Translations under genes and position numbers: made by a program
Shown: positions 17,558 to 26,181 of the stretch, piece after piece
Layout: each line of letters starts with the position of its first letter
Position numbering within the stretch: the first letter of the stretch is position 1
Notes under the pieces: model-generated
The model's database searches: none
What the model saw: only the letters and a program-made list of their open reading frames with translations
What the model was told of the DNA's origin: nothing
Source of the DNA: Streptomyces sparsogenes
GTDB lineage: Bacteria; Actinomycetota; Actinomycetes; Streptomycetales; Streptomycetaceae
Reading direction: 5' to 3'
Length of the DNA stretch: 64,000 nt
NCBI RefSeq assembly: GCF_001704635.1
Contig: NZ_MAXF01000126.1
Span: forward strand, 1-64,000

Positions 17558-18034
17558 CTACACCAGGTAGGCCCACACGGCGCGGCCCGTGCCGCGGGCG
17601 TCCGGCCTGACGCCCCACGCCTCGGACAGGGCCTCCACCAGCATCAGCCCGCGTCCGCCCTCCTGGTCCACGCTCACCGACCGGGCCTGCGGCTCCGTGC
17701 GCGCGCACCCCTGGTCGGCGACCTCAAGCCGCAAGCGCTTGCCCCTGAGCTGCATCATGCACCGGACCTCCTCGCTCGAGGTGTGGCGCACGGCGTTGGT
17801 GAACAGCTCGGAGACCACCAACTCGGCGTTGTCGCACATCTCCTGCCCGGCGCCCCATGAGCACAGCCGCAGCACGACCAGCCTTCTCGCCTCCGCGACG
17901 GACGTGCTCAGTGCCGGAAGACGAAACGCGTCCTGCAGGCACGGAGCGGAGAGCGAGCCGCCGCGCTCTAACCGGAGAGCCTCATAGGAAGGAGCCACAG
18001 CGCCACTATGCTCTGCGCCACTCGCGTATGGCAA
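17558..18034 (-). CDS. Anti-sigma-factor-like serine kinase (HATPase_c_2)
   Basis: Small ATPase of the RsbW/SpoIIAB GHKL type, about 158 aa. The ATP-binding N box is ELVVSELFTNAVRHT, followed by a G1-like VADQG and GGRGLMLVEAL, the lid region. Such proteins in Streptomyces are usually found beside an XRE regulator and a DUF397 protein, as here. The first codon is uncertain: TTG 18034 gives the longest form, GTG 17998 is an alternative, and neither has a strong ribosome binding site. It is divergent from the XRE gene with about 100 bases between them, so shared control is likely. Confidence 0.82.
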   Translation of the reverse strand: MPYASGAEHSGAVAPSYEALRLERGGSLSAPCLQDAFRLPALSTSVAEARRLVVLRLCSWGAGQEMCDNAELVVSELFTNAVRHTSSEEVRCMMQLRGKRLRLEVADQGCARTEPQARSVSVDQEGGRGLMLVEALSEAWGVRPDARGTGRAVWAYLV

Positions 18035-18134
18035 GGTTCAGTCTGTAAATTGCAGAATCGAAGAGACAGTCTGTCGCTGAGGCTGAGCGCATGCCAGACT
18101 GCTGCGATGTGAAGGCAGTTGGAGGGGGACGGTA

Positions 18135-19001
18135 GTGGCGGATGCGCGGGCGGGCGGCGCCCCGACCGTCCTGAGAGTCGTGCTCGGCAAGCGGCTGCAG
18201 GACCTCAGGGAGAAGGCCGGGCTGTCGTACGAGCAGGCGGGCCGTGCCCTCGACGTCACCCATGCCACGATCCGCCGCATGGAGAAGGCCGAGGTCGGCC
18301 TGAAGCTCCCGTACGTCGAGAAGCTGCTGCGCACGTACGGGGTCACCGACCCGGAGGAGGTCGAGGGGTTCCTCTCCCTCGCGCGCGAGGCCAACAAGCC
18401 AGGCTGGTGGCACCGCTTCCGGGACGTGCTGCCCGAGTGGTTCAACACCTTCGTCGCCCTGGAGGGCGAGGCGAACCTCATCCGGGCCTATGAGCCGCAC
18501 TACGTCCCCGGCCTCTTGCAGACCGAGGACTACGCCCGTGCGGTGCTGCGCGCCGGGATGCCCCACGCCCCCGACTCGGAGATCGAGCGCAATGTCGCCC
18601 TGCGCATGGAGCGGCAGTCCCTCCTCACCCGCGAGAACCCGCCCATGCTGTGGGTGGTGATGGACGAAACGGTGCTGCGCCGCCCCATCGGCGGGCCCGA
18701 GGTCATGCGCGATCAGATCACGCGGCTCATCGAAGCCGTGACGGTGCCCAACGTCAGGTTGCAGATCATGCCGTTCGACGCCGGGCCGCACCCGGCGATG
18801 TACGGCCCCTTCCATATCTTCCGGTTCCCGATCCAGGAGCTGCCGGATATCGCGTATACGGAGACGCTCGTCAGCGGCTCCTACTTCGACCAGCGCGATG
18901 ATGTGTCGTCGTTCCTGGAGGCCTTGGACCGGATGAGTGCGCAGGCCGCGCCTGCACAGACCACTCAGGCCATTCTGAGTGGCATTCGCAAGGAGATCTG
19001 A
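18135..19001 (+). CDS. XRE-family regulator with DUF5753 domain (WhiJ-like)
   Basis: DNA-binding protein, 288 aa. A helix-turn-helix occupies about residues 15-60 (LGKRLQDLREKAGLSYEQAGRAL region, then ATIRRMEK). The remainder, from YEPHYVPGLLQTEDYARAV to SYFDQRDDVSSF, is the DUF5753 domain that always accompanies this class. WhiJ-type regulators act in development and antibiotic control, usually with a partner DUF397 protein, here three bases downstream. GTG 18135 follows GGAGGGGGACGGTA. The specific target is unknown. Confidence 0.9.
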   Translation: MADARAGGAPTVLRVVLGKRLQDLREKAGLSYEQAGRALDVTHATIRRMEKAEVGLKLPYVEKLLRTYGVTDPEEVEGFLSLAREANKPGWWHRFRDVLPEWFNTFVALEGEANLIRAYEPHYVPGLLQTEDYARAVLRAGMPHAPDSEIERNVALRMERQSLLTRENPPMLWVVMDETVLRRPIGGPEVMRDQITRLIEAVTVPNVRLQIMPFDAGPHPAMYGPFHIFRFPIQELPDIAYTETLVSGSYFDQRDDVSSFLEALDRMSAQAAPAQTTQAILSGIRKEI

Positions 19002-19004
19002 CCA

Positions 19005-19256
19005 ATGGATCGCATTCGCAGGGACCGTGTCTACAGCGGAATGCCGGCGACAGACCTCGGTACCGAGGGCTGGCACAAGCCGTGGAGCGGTGGCAACGGG
19101 GGAAGTTGCGTCGAGGCGATGAGGCTGACGGACGGACGGGTGGCGCTGCGCCAGTCCACGGATCCGGACGGACCGGCCCTCATCTATACGCACCTGGAGA
19201 TGAAACGCTTCATCCAGGGCGCGAAGGCCGGCGAAGCGGATTTCCTGCTCGCCTGA
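19005..19256 (+). CDS. DUF397 protein, partner of the XRE regulator
   Basis: Small protein, 83 aa, with the DUF397 pattern WHKPWSGGNGGSCVEA ... VALRQSTDPDGPALIYT. DUF397 proteins (relatives of BldB-associated and WhiJ-linked small proteins) are thought to relieve or modulate their paired XRE regulator. The gene starts three bases after the regulator's stop, so the two are made together. No membrane segment or signal peptide. Confidence 0.9.
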   Translation: MDRIRRDRVYSGMPATDLGTEGWHKPWSGGNGGSCVEAMRLTDGRVALRQSTDPDGPALIYTHLEMKRFIQGAKAGEADFLLA

Positions 19257-19289
19257 CACCGCACGATCACCGCCACGATCACCGGACGA

Positions 19290-20204
19290 TCAACGGACGA
19301 GGGGAGGCGTGAGGACGGCGGCGTCCACGGCGGGGCGGGGCGTGAACCCCGGGCCCGCGCTCGCGTCGGCCGGAATCCGCTCCAGCACCCCGCCCGCGAA
19401 CACGTCGTACAGCGGCAGCGACTCCAGGTGCACATACCCGATGTGGCAGTCGCAGACGGCGAGCGGGCAGGCGCGGGGCGCCAGGGCCGCGCGGTACGAG
19501 CCGTCGTAGAGGTTGCCCAGCTCCGCACGGACGAAATGGCAGCGGCGCACCGTGCCGTCGCCGTCCACGGAGATCACCGAGGCGCCGGTCCGGCACGGAA
19601 GGCCGGCGCTTCGGTGCGGATGGCGGCTGTAGCCGAACAGCGGGTCCAGGGCGGTCCACTCGGCCGCCTCCTCATCCGTGTAGGAGCGCCCCTCGGCGGC
19701 GTTCACCCACAGATAGACGTGCTCGGGCAGATCGGCGCGCAGCCGCCGGGCGGGCTCCAGGTGCTCGGGCAGGCCCACGACGCCGACGCTGTGGCGCACC
19801 CCGAGCGCCGCCAGCCCGCGGCTCTTGGCCACGAACCGGTCGTACGGCGTCTGGCCCGGGTGGTAGGTGCACCACAGCGCCAGGGTGTCCAGGTCGGCCT
19901 GCGCCGTCCAGTCGACGCGGCAGCTCAGGTTCGTCTGGATCGCCACCCGCGCGATGTGCGGCAGCCGGCTGAGCTCGGTCAGCGCGCGCCGGTACCAGGA
20001 GCGCACAAGACCCTCGCCCCACGGGGTGAACAGCACCGAGAGCCGGTCACCCGTGTTCGCCGCGGCCCAGGCCGTGAAGCGCTCCAGCGCGGCCCGGTCG
20101 GCGCGCAGCTGCTCGGTGCTGTCGCGCCGCTTGGCGAACGGGCAGTACGGGCAGTCGTAGTCGCACGAGGCCAGCGGGCCCCGGTAGAGGATCGTCAGGT
20201 CCAC
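19290..20204 (-). CDS. STM4011-family radical SAM protein
   Basis: Radical SAM protein, 304 aa, last gene of a six-gene - strand operon. The cluster motif CDYDCPYC is at residues 14-21, close to the N-terminus. The mid-section WCTYHPGQTPYDRFVAK and a late cysteine region (CHFVRAELGNLYDG, CPLAVCDCHIGY) suggest an auxiliary cluster or SPASM-like end. The family name comes from Salmonella STM4011; the reaction is unknown. It begins 10 bases after the stop of the second radical SAM gene, so both enzymes are made together. Confidence 0.88.
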   Translation of the reverse strand: MDLTILYRGPLASCDYDCPYCPFAKRRDSTEQLRADRAALERFTAWAAANTGDRLSVLFTPWGEGLVRSWYRRALTELSRLPHIARVAIQTNLSCRVDWTAQADLDTLALWCTYHPGQTPYDRFVAKSRGLAALGVRHSVGVVGLPEHLEPARRLRADLPEHVYLWVNAAEGRSYTDEEAAEWTALDPLFGYSRHPHRSAGLPCRTGASVISVDGDGTVRRCHFVRAELGNLYDGSYRAALAPRACPLAVCDCHIGYVHLESLPLYDVFAGGVLERIPADASAGPGFTPRPAVDAAVLTPPLVR

Positions 20205-20214
20205 GCCGACCGCC

Positions 20215-21606
20215 TCACTTCAGCTCGTACGCGGCCATGGCGGCGCGCACCGCGGGGGAGAACAGCTCGGGACCGACCGCGTCGGAGTGCGCCAGCCCCT
20301 CCGGGGAGAGCCGCAGCACACCGGGGGCGGCGTCCGGGTCCAGCCAGCCGCGCTCGGCGAACCGCGCCAGCTCGGCGGGGAAGTCCTCGGCCGGATCGGT
20401 GCCGAACCTGGCCCGGTAGCCGGCGACCCGCATGCCCTCCGCCTGGAGGACCGACTGGAGCAGATGGCGCCGGCGGGCCTCGTCGGCGGTCATCGCGCGG
20501 CCGACCTCTGCGCGCGCGAAGTCGGCGGCGGGCCGGGAGGTGTAGTCGTCGATGATCCCGCGGATCTCCCGCATGTCCACCGCGTAGTCGAACGAGTAGT
20601 GCAGCGCGGAGGTGTACGAGCGGGCCCCGCAGCCGAGACCGACCATGCCGTCCGTCTGGCAGGCGTAGTCCTCCCCACCGGTGCCGGGGGTGCCGCGGCG
20701 GCGGAACATGCGCATCGACACCTGCTCATAGCCCTGGTCGAGCAGATGGTCCCGGCCCGACCGGTACAGCCGCAGCCGCTGGGCGTCCCATTCCGCCTCG
20801 CCGGCCGCGCCGCCGAGGCGGCCCAGACCGGTCAGCGGGCGGACGTACAGCGGGTAGAGATACAGCTCCTCGGGGTGCCAGGCCAGAGCGGCGTCCAGCG
20901 ACCGCCGCCAGCTGTCCTCGGTCTGCCCGTCGATGCCGTAGATCAGGTCGATGTTGAGGACGGGGATGCCGGCGTCCCGGACCCGCCCCAGCGCGGCCTC
21001 GACGTCGGCCCGGCGCTGCGGCCGCACCGCCGAGCGCGCCTCGGCGTCCACGAAGCTCTGCACCCCCAGGCTCAGCCGGGTGGCGCCGCGCTCGGCCAGC
21101 ACGGCCAGCCGGTCGGCCGTGGCGGTGGCCGGCGAGGCCTCCACCGAGAGCGGAACGGCCGCCAGATCGGCCCCCATCCGCCGCACCGCGATGTCGCACA
21201 GCCGCTCCAGCTCGGCCGCCTCCAGGAAGGTCGGGGTGCCGCCGCCGAAGGCCGCCGTGGCGAACCGGGCCCCCTCGCCGAGCGCCTCGCGGACCGTGTC
21301 CGCCTGCCGCTCCAGGGCGTCGAGATAGGCGCTCACCAGCCCCTCGGGGGCGCCGACGCGTGTGAAGAGATTGCAGAAGCCGCAGCGCACCTCGCAGAAC
21401 GGGATGTGCAGATACAGCGACAGCGAGTCCTTGGGCTCGGCCGCCCACAGGTCGCGCAGCGCGGGGCGCGGGGTCAGCGGCCGGTAGGCGGTCTTGTGCG
21501 GGTACGCGTAGACGTACGACTGGTAGGGGCGGACCGGCGCGGCGGTGCCGCCGCCGGTGGTCCCGGTGCCGGCGGTGCTGATGGTGCCGGTAGTGCTGGT
21601 GCTCAT
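20215..21606 (-). CDS. STM4012-family radical SAM protein (HemN/HemW-like)
   Basis: Radical SAM protein, 463 aa, related to coproporphyrinogen dehydrogenase-like enzymes. The motif HIPFCEVRCGFCNLF has cysteines at 71, 75 and 78, and FGGGTPTFL is the GGGTP SAM-contact motif; GVQSFVD follows. HemW-like members may also bind haem. The first 25 residues are a low-complexity Ser/Thr/Gly stretch. ATG 21606 overlaps the stop of the hydrolase gene (ATGA). The substrate is not known; location beside an ATP-grasp-like and a sulfatase-fold protein points to a dedicated pathway rather than haem synthesis. Confidence 0.88.
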   Translation of the reverse strand: MSTSTTGTISTAGTGTTGGGTAAPVRPYQSYVYAYPHKTAYRPLTPRPALRDLWAAEPKDSLSLYLHIPFCEVRCGFCNLFTRVGAPEGLVSAYLDALERQADTVREALGEGARFATAAFGGGTPTFLEAAELERLCDIAVRRMGADLAAVPLSVEASPATATADRLAVLAERGATRLSLGVQSFVDAEARSAVRPQRRADVEAALGRVRDAGIPVLNIDLIYGIDGQTEDSWRRSLDAALAWHPEELYLYPLYVRPLTGLGRLGGAAGEAEWDAQRLRLYRSGRDHLLDQGYEQVSMRMFRRRGTPGTGGEDYACQTDGMVGLGCGARSYTSALHYSFDYAVDMREIRGIIDDYTSRPAADFARAEVGRAMTADEARRRHLLQSVLQAEGMRVAGYRARFGTDPAEDFPAELARFAERGWLDPDAAPGVLRLSPEGLAHSDAVGPELFSPAVRAAMAAYELK

Positions 21607-22427
21607 GAGGCCTCGAGGAAGAAGTGGGTGTACGGCACGGTCCAGACGACTTCATGGCCGAGCCGGTGGCCCGTGTAGCCGTCGTCTCCGTACGCCGTGC
21701 CGTGGTCGGAGCAGACGATCGCGAAGCCGGGGCCGCGGCCGCTCATCGCGGAGAACAGCCGGTCGATGTGGCGGTCGACGTACTCCAGCGCGGCCGCGTG
21801 GGTGGCGCGCGAGTCGCCCGCCTCGCGGGTCGCGCCCGGCAGATGGAACCAGTTGGGCTGGTGCAGCGCCGAGACATTGACGAAGAGGAACAGCCGACGG
21901 TCCCGCGGCAGCCCGGCGATGACCTTCTCGGCGCACGCGACCTGCGCCTCGAAGGAGGTGGGGGACGCCACCCCGAACTCCGGCTCCCAGTGGCTCTCCT
22001 GGAAGAGGCCGGGCAGCACCGAGCCCAGCGGGCCCCGCTTGTTGAAGAACCCCACGCCGCCCACGCACACCGTGTGGTACCCGGCGGCCGCGAGCCCGGA
22101 CACCAGGTCCGGGGTGTCGAACACATAGGTGCCCCCGGCGGTGGTCTCACTGCCCGCGAACCGGGCGGCGAACAGCCGCCGGTGCGGGCCGGGCGCCGCC
22201 GGCGTGGGCAGGAACCCGGCGAAGATCGCCTGGTGCGAGGCATAGGTGAAGCTGCCGGGGGCGTGCCGCCTGTCCCACACCCCGCCGGGCAGCCGGCTCG
22301 CCAGACGGGGGATCCGCCCCTCGGCGGCGAGCTGGGCCGCCACGTCGTAGCGCAGCGTGTCCAAGGTGACCAGCAGCAGATCGTGGCTTCCCACGATCCC
22401 GTTCATGTCGGGCTCAGCCAACGGCAT
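21603..22427 (-). CDS. STM4013/SEN3800-family sulfatase-fold hydrolase
   Basis: Alkaline-phosphatase/sulfatase superfamily protein, about 274 aa. The N-terminal metal site LLLVTLDTLRYDVA and the later metal motif VCSDHGTAYGDDGYTGHRLGHE are visible, so a phosphoester or sulfoester substrate is plausible. No signal peptide, so it acts in the cytoplasm, unlike most secreted sulfatases. Starts at GTG 22436, ATG 22427 and ATG 22406 are all in frame; 22427 is best placed behind GGGAGGGGG. It overlaps the upstream ATP-grasp-like gene slightly and the STM4012 gene by four bases. Confidence 0.85.
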   Translation of the reverse strand: MPLAEPDMNGIVGSHDLLLVTLDTLRYDVAAQLAAEGRIPRLASRLPGGVWDRRHAPGSFTYASHQAIFAGFLPTPAAPGPHRRLFAARFAGSETTAGGTYVFDTPDLVSGLAAAGYHTVCVGGVGFFNKRGPLGSVLPGLFQESHWEPEFGVASPTSFEAQVACAEKVIAGLPRDRRLFLFVNVSALHQPNWFHLPGATREAGDSRATHAAALEYVDRHIDRLFSAMSGRGPGFAIVCSDHGTAYGDDGYTGHRLGHEVVWTVPYTHFFLEAS

Positions 22428-23607
22428 CGGTGCCACCCCCTCCCGTCGTTCCGCCCGCGGCGGACTCGCGCCGCCGGATCACGGCCGCGACCTGCGCGCC
22501 GTAGGTGTCCAGGCCCTCCGCGCCGCTGCCGGGCAGGCCGGTCAGCCGGGGCAGCAGATCGCCGAAGGCGTTGACCTCGCCGACCGAGAACCGCCGCCAT
22601 CCGGTGCCCGGCAGCAGATCGACGCCCACGCACAGCGTGCCCGGGAAACAGGCCGCCGCCCGCTCCGCCAGACCCAGCACCTCCTGCCACGGCACCCCGG
22701 CCGCCTCCGCCGCGGCGCGCGCGGCGGCCAGGTCCCCGCGGATGCCGCCGAGGTGGAGATTGGTCATGGGCGAGCGGCTGGTGCGCACCACGGCGTGGGT
22801 CGCCCGCCCGCCGACCACCACCACCCGCAGGTCGGCGGCGCGCCCGTCCTGCGCGGCCTTGGGCACCCAGCGCTCGATGTGCAGCCCGTCGGGGGCGAGC
22901 GTGTCGACGATCGCGGCGATCTCCGCCTCCGTCTCGTACCGGCGCACCCGCAGGGAGTTGAACAGCCGCCCGTCGGCCGTGCGCTCGACCGAGGTGGCCG
23001 CCCGCACCCGGCCGTGGGCCCCCGCCTCCACGGCGAGCACCCCGGAGGCGGACGAGCCGTGCGCGAGCTTCACGAAGGCGCGGCGCAGTCCTCCGGAGCC
23101 GGCCAGCAGCGCCCGTACGTCATCCCAGCCGCGGACCGGCGGCGCCGTTGGCCCGGAGGTCGGCGACGGCGGCACCGACACCCCCGCCTCGCTCAGCACG
23201 CCGTGGCACAGCCGCTTGTCGAACACCACGGCCAGCTCGTCCGGGTCGTCCAGCACCGTCGCGCCCGCCGCGCGGGCGGCCTCGGCCACCTGGCGCGCGG
23301 CGCCGGTGAACCGGGCGTACCAGCGCGCGGTGCCCTCGACGCGGGTCGGGTCGGCGGTGCCGCGCAGCAGCAGCTCCACCTCGTCGTCCTCGCCCGGCGA
23401 GTCCAGCCGCACGACCTCGCCCGGCTCGAACCGGGGGCTGCTGTCCACCAGCACCTCGCGCCAGGGCAGCACCCGGGGCTCGGGCAGGCCCGCCGCCCGC
23501 ACGGCGTCGGAGAACATCTCCACCCGGCGGCCCCCCGGATTGCCGACCACCGCGAAGCGCACCCCGCGCCCCGCCTCCGGGCTCACCTCATTCGGAGACG
23601 GCGACAT
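22414..23607 (-). CDS. STM4014-family protein (ATP-grasp-like)
   Basis: 397 aa. The N-terminal half (RFAVVGNPGGRRVEMF, then DDPDELAVVFDKRLCH) and the middle FVKLAHGSSASGVLAVE followed by VGVDLLPG and GEVNAFGDLLP have the layout of an ATP-grasp ligase: lysine-containing nucleotide-binding strand, then acidic metal ligands. The family is defined only as STM4014. ATG 23607 follows GAGGAG at good spacing and overlaps the LRR gene by 20 bases; GTG 23586 is an alternative. A ligase next to two radical SAM enzymes suggests building or tagging of a small peptide-like or amino-acid-derived compound, which is an inference. Confidence 0.8.
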   Translation of the reverse strand: MSPSPNEVSPEAGRGVRFAVVGNPGGRRVEMFSDAVRAAGLPEPRVLPWREVLVDSSPRFEPGEVVRLDSPGEDDEVELLLRGTADPTRVEGTARWYARFTGAARQVAEAARAAGATVLDDPDELAVVFDKRLCHGVLSEAGVSVPPSPTSGPTAPPVRGWDDVRALLAGSGGLRRAFVKLAHGSSASGVLAVEAGAHGRVRAATSVERTADGRLFNSLRVRRYETEAEIAAIVDTLAPDGLHIERWVPKAAQDGRAADLRVVVVGGRATHAVVRTSRSPMTNLHLGGIRGDLAAARAAAEAAGVPWQEVLGLAERAAACFPGTLCVGVDLLPGTGWRRFSVGEVNAFGDLLPRLTGLPGSGAEGLDTYGAQVAAVIRRRESAAGGTTGGGGTDAVG

Positions 23608-24565
23608 AGCGGAACTCCTCGTCACTGTTGCCCCACCGGCGCACCTCCTGCGGCTCCGAGAGGTCCACCTCGACCCCGCTGGGCTCCAGCTCCTCACGCA
23701 CCCGCTGCGCCAGCTTCTCGCTCAGGTAGTGGTGGTGGAGGTCGAGCGCCTCGAGGTGGGTCAGCGGCTGGCCCGCGAGCAGGGCTTCGGCGCCCGCGTC
23801 GGTCAGCGTGCCCAGGGACAGGGCGAGGGAGGTGAGCTGGGCGACCACGGGGGCGGCGGCCACGGCGGCGGCGATCTCGTCCTGCATCTCGCTGTTCTGC
23901 AGGCCCAGATGGCGCAGCTCGGGGAGGCGGCCGCCGGCCAGCAGCGGGGCGAGGTCGGCGAGGGTCGTGTCGCCGCCGTAGTGCTCGACCCCCAGCCACA
24001 ACGAGAGGTGTTCCAGCCGGGGGAGTTCGCTCTCGCAGACGGCCCGGACGATGTCGGCGGGCAGACCGCCGGACTCGAACCGCAGCGTCCGCAACCGCTC
24101 GTGGCGCACCGGGCGGAGCGTCAGCGGGTCGTCCTCGCCGGAACCGTAGCCGCAGCCGCGCACCACCAACTCCTCGAGCAGCGGATACGCCTCGACCACG
24201 GGCGTGACGTCACTCATCTGCAACCAGGACACCTCGCACTCCTCGGCCACCACATCGCCGAGGAACAGCGACCGCAGCGCCGGCAGCCGCCCGGCCGACT
24301 CCACCAGCAGGTCGAACACCGGGCGCACCGTGTCGTACTCGCCGTCGCCCCACCAGGAGCCGATGACGATCGCGCGGACCCGGTCCGCCGGGACGGTCTC
24401 CAGGAATTCCCGCCAGAGCTGGTCGAAGGGCCGCTCGTCGTCCCAGCCGCAGGCCAGTCGCCAGGCGACGGCGTCGGCGGGCGGCAGATCGGTGGCGTCG
24501 GTCCCGGAGGTGGCGAAGTCGGCGACGGGGAGACCCGCGAAGGACTCCAGGTTTTCGCTGATCAT
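23588..24565 (-). CDS. STM4015-family leucine-rich-repeat protein, copy A
   Basis: 325 aa protein with leucine-rich repeats in the C-terminal two thirds (LRHLGLQNSEMQDEIAAAV, LTSLALSLGTLTDAGAEALL, LTHLEALDLHHHYLSE), the ribonuclease-inhibitor-like class. The N-terminal 100 residues (GLPVADF..., WWGDGEYDTVRPVFDLLVES) are specific to the family. No signal peptide or membrane helix. It is highly similar throughout to the gene immediately upstream, indicating tandem duplication. Likely a protein-interaction scaffold for the operon's enzymes; function unproven. Confidence 0.85.
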   Translation of the reverse strand: MISENLESFAGLPVADFATSGTDATDLPPADAVAWRLACGWDDERPFDQLWREFLETVPADRVRAIVIGSWWGDGEYDTVRPVFDLLVESAGRLPALRSLFLGDVVAEECEVSWLQMSDVTPVVEAYPLLEELVVRGCGYGSGEDDPLTLRPVRHERLRTLRFESGGLPADIVRAVCESELPRLEHLSLWLGVEHYGGDTTLADLAPLLAGGRLPELRHLGLQNSEMQDEIAAAVAAAPVVAQLTSLALSLGTLTDAGAEALLAGQPLTHLEALDLHHHYLSEKLAQRVREELEPSGVEVDLSEPQEVRRWGNSDEEFRYVAVSE

Positions 24566-24629
24566 GAGGCGATGTGGTCCTTTCCGTGGTCGTGGCGGGC
24601 GGCGGTCCTGGCCCCGGGGCGCGGGGCCG

Positions 24630-25601
24630 TCACTCGGCGACCGCGGTGTAACGCCATGTCTCGCCGTCTCCGTCCTCGTCCTCGTCCTCCTCCTCTTCGC
24701 CCTTCTCGGAGAGGTCGAGCTCCACGCCCGACGGCTCCAGGGCCTCCCGCAGCCGCTGCTCCATCGCCTCGGAGAGGAAGTTGTAGTGCAGGTCGAGCGA
24801 GGCCAGGTGGGTCAGCGGCTGGCCCGCGAGCAGGGCTTCGGCGCCCGCGTCGGTCAGCAGGCCCATGGCCAGGCTGAGGGAGGTGAGCTGGGCGACGACG
24901 GGCGCGGTGGCGACGGCGGCGGCGATCTCGTCCTGGATCTCGCTGTTCTGCAGGCCCAGGTGGCGCAGTGCGGGGAAGCGGCTGCCCGCGAGGAGCCCGC
25001 CGAGGTCCGCCACGGTGGCGTCGCCCCCGTACTCCTCCACCCCCAGCCACATCTCCAGCCGCTCCAGCGCCGGCAGCTCGCTCTCGCCGACGCCGCGCAC
25101 CACCCGGCCCGGCAGGCCGCCGGTCTCGAAGCGGAGCGTGCGCAGGTGCTCATGGCGGACGGCGGGGAAGGCGAGCTTCGTGCCGCCGCGTATGCCGAGT
25201 TCCCGCAGCCCGGGGAAGGCGTGGAGCACCGGGGTGACGTCGGACTGCTCGATCCAGGAGATCTCGGCCTCCTCCGCTTCGATGTCGCCGATGAACAGGG
25301 CCTCCAGGGCGGCCAGCCGGTCCTTGGCGGCGACGAGCGGCTCGATGACCGTGCTGGAGTCGCACCCGTACGACTCGCCCCAGATGCCGAAGATCAGCGC
25401 CCGTACGCGGGAGGTGTCCACCGTGTCCAGGAACCGCTGGAAGCGCTCGGCGAAGCTCTTCTCCTCCTCCCCGGCGTACGGGTCGTGGGAGATCCGCCAG
25501 GCCACGGCCTCCGGCTCCGGCAGCTGCTCCTTCGCACCGGGCGCGGGGAAGTCGAAGGCCGGGAGGCCGTGCAGTTCCGTGAGGTGTGCGGCGTAGTCCA
25601 T
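24630..25601 (-). CDS. STM4015-family leucine-rich-repeat protein, copy B
   Basis: 323 aa, first gene of the STM4011-4015 operon and a paralogue of copy A. Shared blocks such as LRHLGLQNSEIQDEIAAAV and LTDAGAEALLAGQPLTHL are nearly identical between the two, while the N-termini and the acidic tail (KGEEEEDEDEDGDGE, absent from copy A) have diverged. ATG 25601 follows CTGGAGACC; the frame extends further upstream without a better start. A 64-base gap separates it from copy A, the largest gap in the operon. Confidence 0.85.
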   Translation of the reverse strand: MDYAAHLTELHGLPAFDFPAPGAKEQLPEPEAVAWRISHDPYAGEEEKSFAERFQRFLDTVDTSRVRALIFGIWGESYGCDSSTVIEPLVAAKDRLAALEALFIGDIEAEEAEISWIEQSDVTPVLHAFPGLRELGIRGGTKLAFPAVRHEHLRTLRFETGGLPGRVVRGVGESELPALERLEMWLGVEEYGGDATVADLGGLLAGSRFPALRHLGLQNSEIQDEIAAAVATAPVVAQLTSLSLAMGLLTDAGAEALLAGQPLTHLASLDLHYNFLSEAMEQRLREALEPSGVELDLSEKGEEEEDEDEDGDGETWRYTAVAE

Positions 25602-25687
25602 GGCGCTGGTCTCCAGATGCGTTCGGGCGGAGCCGCCCGGTGACGAATGGCGTGCGAAGAGTTCTACCAAGCGCCACCGACAGCGGT

Positions 25688-25725
25688 GTCGGCGGGCGTT
25701 GTCGGACGGCGTCGGCGGGCGTTGT
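25688..25725. repeat. 15-base direct repeat in a divergent promoter region
   Basis: GTCGGCGGGCGTTGT occurs at 25688-25702 and again at 25711-25725, 23 bases apart, in the gap between the divergent STM4015 copy B and the small + strand gene. Two helical turns between copies would put bound proteins on one face of the DNA. Confidence 0.6.
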
Positions 25726-25798
25726 TGTCAGACCCCGCCCCTAACGTCGTGGACATCGAGACCGGCCCCCGTGCGAACGGCGGGCCCGACGCGCCATG

Positions 25799-25828
25799 CC
25801 GTGAAATTCCGTGAAATGCCGTGAAAGG
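25799..25828 (+). repeat. Three tandem 10-base repeats before the small gene
   Basis: CCGTGAAATT, CCGTGAAATG and CCGTGAAAGG follow one another exactly, ending nine bases before the ATG at 25838. The 10-base period equals one turn of DNA. The third unit merges into the ribosome binding site GGGGAAGG. They could be an operator, or an element acting in the 5' leader. Confidence 0.6.
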
Positions 25829-25837
25829 GGAAGGCAC

Positions 25838-26164
25838 ATGTACCGACAGGGGGACGTCCTGATCGTGCCGGTGGCCGAGGAGGCGCTGCCGCCGAACACC
25901 GAGGCGCTGCCGCGGCAGCCGAGGGACGCGCGGGGGCGGCTGGTGCTGGCGCTGGGGGAGGTCACCGGACACGCCCACGCGGTGGTCGGGCCGGGCACGC
26001 TGGTGCGCGAGTCGGGGCCGTTCGGCGTCTCGTACCTGCATCTGCCGGACGGCGGGCGGGTGGTCCACGAGGAACACGCGGCGATACCGCTGCCCAAGGG
26101 GTGGTACCGCGTGGTGCGGCAGCGGGAGTACGTGCCGGGCGCCGTGCGCGTCGTGGCGGACTGA
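25838..26164 (+). CDS. Small protein of unknown function next to DUF6745 gene
   Basis: 108 aa, no signal peptide. It begins MYRQGDVLIVPV and contains LALGEVTGHAHAVVG, then LHLPDGGRVVHEEHAAIPLPKGWYRVVRQREY. This 'GDV ... GEVTGHAH ... HEEH ... G.Y.V..QREY' pattern occurs in small uncharacterised proteins of many bacteria and phages, with conserved histidines that could bind a metal. ATG 25838 follows GGGGAAGG; an in-frame upstream ATG at 25811 lies inside the 10-base repeats and is less likely. It ends 17 bases before the DUF6745 gene, so the two are probably co-expressed. Confidence 0.78.
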   Translation: MYRQGDVLIVPVAEEALPPNTEALPRQPRDARGRLVLALGEVTGHAHAVVGPGTLVRESGPFGVSYLHLPDGGRVVHEEHAAIPLPKGWYRVVRQREYVPGAVRVVAD

Positions 26165-26181
26165 GACCGGGGGCGGACAGC

